A DNA stretch of 9,994 bases, from contig CAYXOX010000116.1 in assembly GCA_964466745.1 (NCBI GenBank), positions 1 to 9,994 on the forward strand. The letters run 5' to 3'. The notes under the pieces were generated by a model. The model saw nothing but the letters and a program-made list of their open reading frames with translations. It did not search any database and was not told the DNA's origin. Below, piece by piece: positions 6,801 through 9,994 of the stretch (position 1 is its first letter; every line of letters begins with the position of its first letter). Both the position numbers and the translations under genes were made by a program. This DNA comes from CAYXOX01 sp964466745. Lineage in GTDB: Bacteria > Pseudomonadota > Alphaproteobacteria > Rhodobacterales > Rhodobacteraceae.

Positions 6801-7778
6801 GAGGCCGCGGCGCCGATCGCCACCTTCGCGGCTCCGACGCCCGTCCTCGCGCAGTTCCTCGACCTGCCGCTTCTGCGCGGCGACGAGGCGCCCCACGCGC
6901 CGCATCTCGCCGCCACGGCGATCCCCTGGCCCGGCGAGGTCGCCGTGTTCTCGGCGCCGCTCGACGGGGACTATGCGCTCGACATCCTGCTCTCCCGCGC
7001 AGCCGCGATCGGCGAGACTCTCACGCCGCTCGCAGCGGCCCGCCCCGGGCTGATCGACCACGGGCCCCCGCTCGAGGTGCAGCTATACGCCGGCACGCTC
7101 GCAGAGGTGAGCATGGAGGCTCTTCTGAGCGGCGCCAACATGATGGCCATCGGGACGGGGGAATCCTCGGGGTGGGAGCTGTTCCAGTTCGCCGGTGCCG
7201 CACTGCTCGCCCCGGGCCGCTACCTGCTTTCGCACCGGCTCCGCGGGCAGGCGGGCACCGAGGCGGACATGCCCGCGACCTGGCCGGCGGGATCGCGGAT
7301 CGTGCTGCTTGACGGAGCGCCGCGGCAGGTGACGCTCGCGCCTTCCTCGCGCAACGTGGCGCGGCACTTCCGGGTCGGGCCCGCGGCGCGCGGCTACGAC
7401 GACCCCTCCTACAGGCATCTCACCGAGGCGTTCGCCGGGATCGGACTTCGGCCCTACGCTCCCGCGCATCTCGCCGCAGCCGAACTCGGCAACGGCGACC
7501 TGCGGCTCGGATGGACCCGCCGAACGCGCATCGACGGCGACGGGTGGGAGGCGCCGGACGTTCCTCTGGGCGAGGCCTTCGAACGCTATCTCGTGACGGC
7601 GAGCCGCGGCGGCGTGCCGCTTCGGTCGGTCGAGACACCGACACCCGAGTGGCTCTACACGGCGGCAGAGCGCGCGGCAGACGGCCACGGCGACGGGCAG
7701 GGCACGCGTCTGAGCGTCGCGCAGCTTTCGGACAGGTTCGGCCCCGGGCCCGCGACCCACATCGACCTTCCCGGCTAG
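3861..7778 (+). CDS. g15: GTA baseplate 'megatron' host-interaction protein (gp15) with TIM-barrel glycoside-hydrolase-like domain
   Basis: At 1305 residues this is the largest protein in the window and close in size to RcGTA gp15. The first 40 residues are very rich in Gly, Ala and Val with GxxxG spacing. Residues 60-330 look like the conserved tail-protein core (YRLTGASEGAPIGQVYARMR, EYSYTVSLAVALCEGEIG). Residues about 440-740 form a GTA_TIM-like barrel: GGVEAFCIGSEMRGLTQL with Glu470, FIGIDNYMPLADWRDG (543-558), and KPFWFTEYGCPAVDKGANQP with Glu653. The two glutamates occupy the expected beta-4 and beta-7 positions of a clan A-type glycosidase, so polysaccharide or peptidoglycan hydrolysis is plausible but unproven. 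Residues 760-1000 resemble a phage tail_3-type domain, and the rest a Rcc01698-like C-terminal region that probably contacts the receptor. It starts 3 bases after g14, with GGGAG at 3846-3850. No frameshift is seen. Confidence 0.94.
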   Translation: MATILLSAAGAAIGGSIGGTVLGLSAAVVGQAAGATLGRALDQRLLGGGGRAVETGRLDRYRLTGASEGAPIGQVYARMRIGGQVIWATRFREVVNTSGGGKGAPSTPKIKEYSYTVSLAVALCEGEIGHVGRVWADGAEVPRSSLPMRVHRGTEDQLPDSAIEAVEGAGMAPAYRGTAYVVFEDLDLSPYGNRVPQFSFEVIRPAQEPPAGGIPDLAGTVRGVALMPGSGEYTLATTPVHYQLGPAEARPANVNTLSGISDIETSLEALKGELPRCEATLLVASWFGDDLRCGVCRLRPKVEQTNLDGAEMPWRSGGIGREAAEIVPMQDGRPVYGGTPADASLVEAIAALKTAGQAVTFYPFILMEQMPGNGLPDPWTGAPDQPPLPWRGRITASAAPGQPGTSDQTPDAEAEVAAFFGAASPADFSVDGSRVDYSGPDEWSFRRFILHYAHLCVAAGGVEAFCIGSEMRGLTQLRSARRAFPAVEALRALAADVRSVLGPDTRIGYAADWSEYFGYQPQDGTGDRLFHLDPLWADPNIDFIGIDNYMPLADWRDGPDHLDAPWGSIWSLDYLRANIEGGEGYDWYYHSPEAEAAQIRTPIEDGEHGEPWVWRYKDIRSWWENLHHDRVDGLRMEDPSPWVPRSKPFWFTEYGCPAVDKGANQPNLFVDPKSSESSLPRHSDGRRDDLMQLAYLSAMASYWEDAANNPVSDVYGEAMVDTARMHAWAWDARPYPAFPRRTELWSDGENYARGHWVNGRASGRSLASVVAEICEQAGITRYDVSRLWGYVRGYHVPELGSARAALQPLMLAHGFDAVEREGRLVFATRTGLATARLDQAGLAITGETETALELARSAEAEIEGRVQIGFIEADGDYEIRSAEASFPGEPGRRLARSEVSLVLTGAEGRAIAERWLAEARTARDTARFALPPSRAALGAGDVVDLDGAGRYRIDRAESLGATIVEAVRVAPQSYLPSDAVEAAAPIATFAAPTPVLAQFLDLPLLRGDEAPHAPHLAATAIPWPGEVAVFSAPLDGDYALDILLSRAAAIGETLTPLAAARPGLIDHGPPLEVQLYAGTLAEVSMEALLSGANMMAIGTGESSGWELFQFAGAALLAPGRYLLSHRLRGQAGTEADMPATWPAGSRIVLLDGAPRQVTLAPSSRNVARHFRVGPAARGYDDPSYRHLTEAFAGIGLRPYAPAHLAAAELGNGDLRLGWTRRTRIDGDGWEAPDVPLGEAFERYLVTASRGGVPLRSVETPTPEWLYTAAERAADGHGDGQGTRLSVAQLSDRFGPGPATHIDLPG

Positions 7779-7791
7779 GCGGCCCGCACCG

Positions 7792-8148
7792 ATGCGCCGC
7801 CTTTACTGGAGCGATCTCGAAGCGGCCTGTGCGGCGCTCCTGGCGCTGCCCGCGGAGGCGCGGGCGGCCGGGGCTTCCGCGCTGCTCGCGGAGGCCCATG
7901 CCGCGGATCGCTACGTGCGGCGGTTCGGGCGACCGCATCCGCGATGGGGCGACGGCTCGCTCATGGCCGCGGCCCGAGCCCGGACGCGGACGCCGGCGCC
8001 CCCGCCGGCCGCGCCCGAACTCCGGGAGGCGCTCGCGACGCTGCTGGCCGCTCTCGCTTCCAGGCGAGCGGCGGTGCATCCGCAGCCCGGCGCGCGCGCT
8101 GCGGGCGGGCAGGAGCCCGCCTCGCGGGTGGCGCGCTCTCCGACTTGA
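7792..8148 (+). CDS. Small conserved protein following GTA g15 (DUF7742-like), function unknown
   Basis: This 118-residue ORF begins MRRLYWSDLEAACAALLALP and contains AEAHAADRYVRRFGRPHPRW followed by GDGSLMAAA (residues about 33-61). I recall this core from a small hypothetical protein (DUF7742-like) that often sits directly downstream of g15 in Rhodobacterales; that recollection was not checked. It is helical, Ala/Leu/Arg-rich, with no membrane segment or signal peptide. It starts 13 bases after the g15 stop with only a weak ribosome site, so it is probably read from the same transcript. From about residue 63 a Pro-rich linker and a helix (ELREALATLLAALASRR) follow. The last 25 residues are Gly/Ala/Arg-rich and overlap a perfect hairpin at 8104-8121, so they may be a recent C-terminal read-through rather than part of the folded domain. 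No role in GTA function is known to me. Confidence 0.72.
   Translation: MRRLYWSDLEAACAALLALPAEARAAGASALLAEAHAADRYVRRFGRPHPRWGDGSLMAAARARTRTPAPPPAAPELREALATLLAALASRRAAVHPQPGARAAGGQEPASRVARSPT
8104..8121 (+). other. Perfect GC hairpin inside the 3' end of the post-g15 ORF
   Basis: GGCGGGC and GCCCGCC form a 7-bp stem around the loop AGGA. No T run follows. It may slow transcription at the end of the GTA operon, but GC-rich coding DNA produces such stems by chance. Confidence 0.35.
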
Positions 8149-8165
8149 CCGGAAGGCTATCCGGT
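8148..8165 (+). terminator. Terminator-like stem-loop at the end of the GTA operon
   Basis: ACCGGAAGGCTATCCGGT forms a 6-bp stem with a 6-base loop, starting on the last base of the stop codon at 8146-8148. There is no T tract, so it is not a classical intrinsic terminator. Its position right after the last gene of the cluster is the main argument. Confidence 0.35.
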
Positions 8166-8423
8166 GCCTGCCGTCGCGGGGCGGGCCTGCGGTTCGCCGG
8201 AGGTTCGTGCTCAGGCCCCCGCAGGTGCTGCCGGGAAGGCCGCCCGCCACATACCCGGACGCGCCGCACGGCCGCTTCGCAAACGCTCGCCGTGCCGGCA
8301 CCGGAGAACTGGGGATCGCTTTTCCCGCCGGCCTCGGCGGACCCCGTGGCGGCAGAGCGCCCGGGGCGCATTGGCCCGCCTCCGCCGGCTGACCGCTCGG
8401 TACGGGGTTTCCCGATCTCGCTG

Positions 8424-8447
8424 TTTGCCCCATATGGGGAGTGCAAA
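8424..8447. promoter_or_regulatory. Palindrome upstream of cysE, possible operator
   Basis: A perfect 12-bp palindrome CCCCATATGGGG at 8428-8439 is flanked by TTTGC (8424-8428, sharing one base) and GCAAA (8443-8447), giving an imperfect longer inverted repeat. Its right end is 21 bases before the cysE ATG. It could be a protein binding site or a leader hairpin. The regulator is unknown, and no clear -35/-10 pair was recognised. Confidence 0.4.
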
Positions 8448-8454
8448 GCGAGAC

Positions 8455-8460
8455 GGGAGA
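8455..8460 (+). promoter_or_regulatory. Ribosome binding site of cysE
   Basis: GGGAGA lies 8 bases before the ATG at 8469. It supports this start over an in-frame ATG at 8499 and over the long upstream open frame reaching back to 7944. Confidence 0.7.
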
Positions 8461-8468
8461 GCCACCCC

Positions 8469-9284
8469 ATGGCCGAGGCACGCGCAAGACTGCACAAGAT
8501 GGATCCGGTGTGGGACAGGATCCGGGAGGAGGCACGGGCCGCAGTGCAGGCCGAGCCGCTCCTGGGCGGGCTCGTGCATTCGAGCGTTCTGCACCATGCC
8601 GGCCTTGGAGGCGCCCTGGCTTACAGGATGGCAATCAAGCTCGCCTCGCCGGAGATGTCGGAGCAATTGCTGCGGGAACTCGCCGACGAGGCCTTCGCGG
8701 CGGAGCCGGCACTGATCGAGGCTGCGCGCGCCGATCTTGCCGCGGTGGTCGACCGTGACCCGGCCGCGCACCGGTTCTTGCAGCCGCTCCTTTTCTTCAA
8801 GGGCTACCAGGCGGTGCAGGCCTACAGGGTGGGGCACTGGCTGTGGCGGCAGGGGCGCGAGGACCTGGCCTATTTCATCCAGATGCGGGTTTCGGAGATG
8901 TTCGGCGTGGACATCCACCCGGCGGCGCGGATCGGGAAGGGCATCATGATCGACCATGCGCATTCCATCGTGGTGGGTGAGACGGCCGTGGTCGGCGACA
9001 ACGTTTCGATGCTGCACTCGGTGACACTGGGCGGGACCGGCAAGGAAGAGGAAGACCGGCATCCCAAGATCGGGGACGGCGTGCTGATCGGCGCCGGCGC
9101 GAAGGTGCTCGGCAACATCCGCGTGGGCAACTGCTCGCGGATTGCCGCCGGTTCGGTTGTGCTTGCCGATGTCCCCGCCTGCAAGACGGTCGCGGGCGTG
9201 CCGGCGCGGATCGTGGGCGAGGCGGGCTGCGATCAGCCCTCGGTCAGCATGAATCACCTGCTCGGCACCGATCCGGACGGCTGA
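8469..9284 (+). CDS. cysE: Serine O-acetyltransferase
   Basis: This 271-residue cytosolic enzyme transfers acetyl from acetyl-CoA to L-serine, giving O-acetylserine for cysteine synthesis. The N-terminal helical domain includes DPVWDRIREEA (12-22) and DRDPAAHRFLQPLLFFKGYQ (95-114). The left-handed beta-helix follows, with FGVDIHPAARIGKGIMIDHA (145-164), VVGETAVVGDNVSMLHSVTL (168-187), GGTGK and RHPKIGDGVLIGAGA. The catalytic pair of the family appears as Asp148 and His163 (in IDHA), with Arg197-His198 also present. The length equals that of the E. coli enzyme (273). The ATG at 8469 is chosen for its ribosome site and family-like N-terminus. The protein ends in GTDPDG, without the terminal isoleucine used by E. 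coli CysE to dock into cysteine synthase. It has its own upstream region and is probably transcribed separately from the GTA genes. Confidence 0.96.
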   Translation: MAEARARLHKMDPVWDRIREEARAAVQAEPLLGGLVHSSVLHHAGLGGALAYRMAIKLASPEMSEQLLRELADEAFAAEPALIEAARADLAAVVDRDPAAHRFLQPLLFFKGYQAVQAYRVGHWLWRQGREDLAYFIQMRVSEMFGVDIHPAARIGKGIMIDHAHSIVVGETAVVGDNVSMLHSVTLGGTGKEEEDRHPKIGDGVLIGAGAKVLGNIRVGNCSRIAAGSVVLADVPACKTVAGVPARIVGEAGCDQPSVSMNHLLGTDPDG

Positions 9285-9296
9285 GCCGCCGCGTGG

Positions 9297-9340
9297 CCGG
9301 GGCGCTGCCCCGGACCCCGGAGTATTTCATCCAAGATGAA
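9297..9340. terminator. Double hairpin between convergent cysE and pdhC, probable terminator / repeated intergenic element
   Basis: CCGGGGC-GCT-GCCCCGG (9297-9313) is a perfect 7-bp stem. It is followed by ACCCCGGAGTATTT and a second perfect stem, TTCATC-CAA-GATGAA (9326-9340). The first stem begins 13 bases after the cysE stop. The pattern of a GC stem, then CCGGAGTATTT, then CAAGATGAAG resembles a sequence I recall behind many Rhodobacterales genes. Whether it is a dispersed repeat was not checked. It likely ends transcription from one or both sides. Confidence 0.6.
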
Positions 9341-9348
9341 GAGGCGCC

Positions 9349-9360
9349 GCGGCGCGCCGC
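9349..9360. other. GC palindrome next to the pdhC stop
   Basis: GCGGCGCGCCGC is a perfect 12-bp palindrome directly abutting the stop codon of the minus-strand gene. It may add to termination of that gene, although its composition makes chance formation likely. Confidence 0.3.
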
Positions 9361-9994
9361 TCAGGCGAGCATCGCCAACGGGCTCTCGAGGTTGTCCTTG
9401 ATGGCGGTGAGCAGCTCGGCGCCCAGCGCGCCGTCGATCACGCGGTGATCGACCGAGAGCGTGACGGACATCACCGTGGCGACGGCAAGCTCGCCATTCT
9501 CGTCGACCACCGGTTTCTTGACGCCCGCGCCGACCGCGAGGATCGCGCCGTGGGGCGGGTTGATCACGGCGTCGAAGTTCTCGATCCCGAACATCCCCAG
9601 ATTGGAGATCGCGAAGCTTCCGCCCTGGTATTCCGCGGGGGCGAGCTTGCGGTCGCGGGCGCGGGCGGCGAGATCCTTCATCTCCGCGGAGAGCGCGGAG
9701 AGCGATTTCGTCTCGGCATCGCGGATCACGGGGGTGAAGAGGCCGCCCTCGATGGCCACGGCCACGGCCACGTCGGAGGGTGCGAGTTTCAGCAGCCGGT
9801 CACCCGCCCAGACGGCATTCGCCGCCGGGACCTGCTGGAGCGCCAGCGCGCAGGCCTTGATGATGAAATCGTTGACGGAGAGCTTCACGCCGCGGGGCGC
9901 GAGCTGGGCGTTGAGCTCGGCGCGGAAGGCAAGGAGCGCATCGAGCCGGATGTCGCGGCGCAGGTAGAAATGCGGGATCGTCTGCTTGGCTTCG
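9361..9994 (-). CDS. pdhC: Pyruvate dehydrogenase E2 component (dihydrolipoyl acetyltransferase), C-terminal catalytic domain
   Basis: The right edge cuts this gene; 210 residues of the C-terminal catalytic domain are visible. Reading from the edge, it begins EAKQTIPHFYLRRDIRLDAL, then KLSVNDFIIKACALALQQVP, GGLFTPVIRDAETKSLSAL, EYQGGSFAISNLGMFGIENF and NPPHGAILAVGAG. It ends with the active-site block SVDHRVIDGALGAELL, containing the HxxxDG motif (visible residues 183-188). E2 passes the acetyl group from lipoamide to CoA and forms the core of the complex. The TIPHFYL, NPPHGAILAVGAG and GALGAELL wording fits the pyruvate rather than the 2-oxoglutarate enzyme. Coding continues to the window edge, so the GTG at 9888 is internal. 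Lipoyl and E3-binding domains, and probably pdhA/pdhB, would lie to the right. It converges on cysE. Confidence 0.92.
   Translation of the reverse strand, partial: EAKQTIPHFYLRRDIRLDALLAFRAELNAQLAPRGVKLSVNDFIIKACALALQQVPAANAVWAGDRLLKLAPSDVAVAVAIEGGLFTPVIRDAETKSLSALSAEMKDLAARARDRKLAPAEYQGGSFAISNLGMFGIENFDAVINPPHGAILAVGAGVKKPVVDENGELAVATVMSVTLSVDHRVIDGALGAELLTAIKDNLESPLAMLA

Larger units (their letters stand above)
8149..8468. other. Intergenic gap of about 320 bp without a convincing gene
   Basis: All frames were read. A GTG-started frame at 8164 and a frame open through from 7944 give Arg/Pro/Gly-rich translations typical of GC-rich noncoding DNA, with no family motif and no ribosome site. 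The left end holds a stem-loop (8148-8165) and the right end an imperfect inverted repeat with a CCCCATATGGGG centre (8424-8447) plus the cysE ribosome site. The gap therefore probably contains the cysE promoter and leader. The middle (about 8170-8400) shows nothing I can name. It could hold the remains of a decayed gene, but I cannot point to one. Confidence 0.5.

Noticed and set aside
7944..8468. Possible long N-terminal extension of CysE, since the frame stays open back to 7944.
   Set aside because: A ribosome site lies at 8455-8460, the protein from 8469 has normal CysE length and N-terminus, and the upstream translation is low-complexity.
7420..8634. A 404-codon minus-strand open frame over the end of g15, the post-g15 ORF and the intergenic gap.
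   Set aside because: Arg/Pro/Ser-rich translation with no domain. It runs through the cysE start and leader, so a real gene is unlikely, although it is the longest frame covering the gap.
9461..9967. A 168-codon plus-strand open frame opposite pdhC.
   Set aside because: It lies antisense to the conserved E2 catalytic domain and is Ser/Ala/Arg-rich without motifs.
1..9994. CRISPR arrays, tRNA or rRNA genes, insertion sequences, attachment sites.
   Set aside because: No regularly spaced repeats, cloverleaf-like sequence, transposase motif or flanking direct repeats were seen on reading either strand.

Overview
The window is GC-rich and densely coding. It reads as alphaproteobacterial chromosome, most likely from a member of the Rhodobacterales (Rhodobacter, Paracoccus or Roseobacter relatives). 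The main evidence is a run of genes in the order of the tail half of a Rhodobacter capsulatus-type gene transfer agent (RcGTA) cluster, followed by a typical alphaproteobacterial serine acetyltransferase and the end of a pyruvate dehydrogenase E2 gene. All assignments come from reading the sequence and recalled family patterns; no search was run.

Bases 1-7778, plus strand: ten genes, each ending within a few bases of the next or overlapping it. They are the 3' end of g8 (tail terminator), then g9 (major tail tube protein), g10 and g10.1 (tail assembly chaperone type), g11 (a very short tape measure), g12 (distal tail protein, DUF2460), g13 (baseplate hub with four candidate iron-sulfur cysteines), g14 (NlpC/P60 cell wall peptidase) and g15 (1305-residue baseplate 'megatron' with a glycoside-hydrolase-like TIM barrel). 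Together they build a short siphovirus-like tail that attaches to a recipient, opens its wall and delivers DNA. Head, portal and terminase genes would lie to the left of the window. No integrase, replication, lysis or repressor gene is visible, which suits a domesticated GTA better than an active prophage.

Bases 7792-8148 hold a small alpha-helical ORF that resembles the conserved hypothetical protein often seen just after g15. Two hairpins follow at its end. Bases 8149-8468 form a gap of about 320 bp with no convincing gene. A CCCCATATGGGG palindrome lies near the right end of this gap, shortly before cysE.

Bases 8469-9284 are cysE (serine O-acetyltransferase, cysteine synthesis). The 76 bp between cysE and the convergent gene hold two perfect hairpins and a short GC palindrome, and look like a shared termination region. 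Bases 9361-9994, minus strand, are the C-terminal catalytic part of the pyruvate dehydrogenase E2 acetyltransferase, cut by the right edge.
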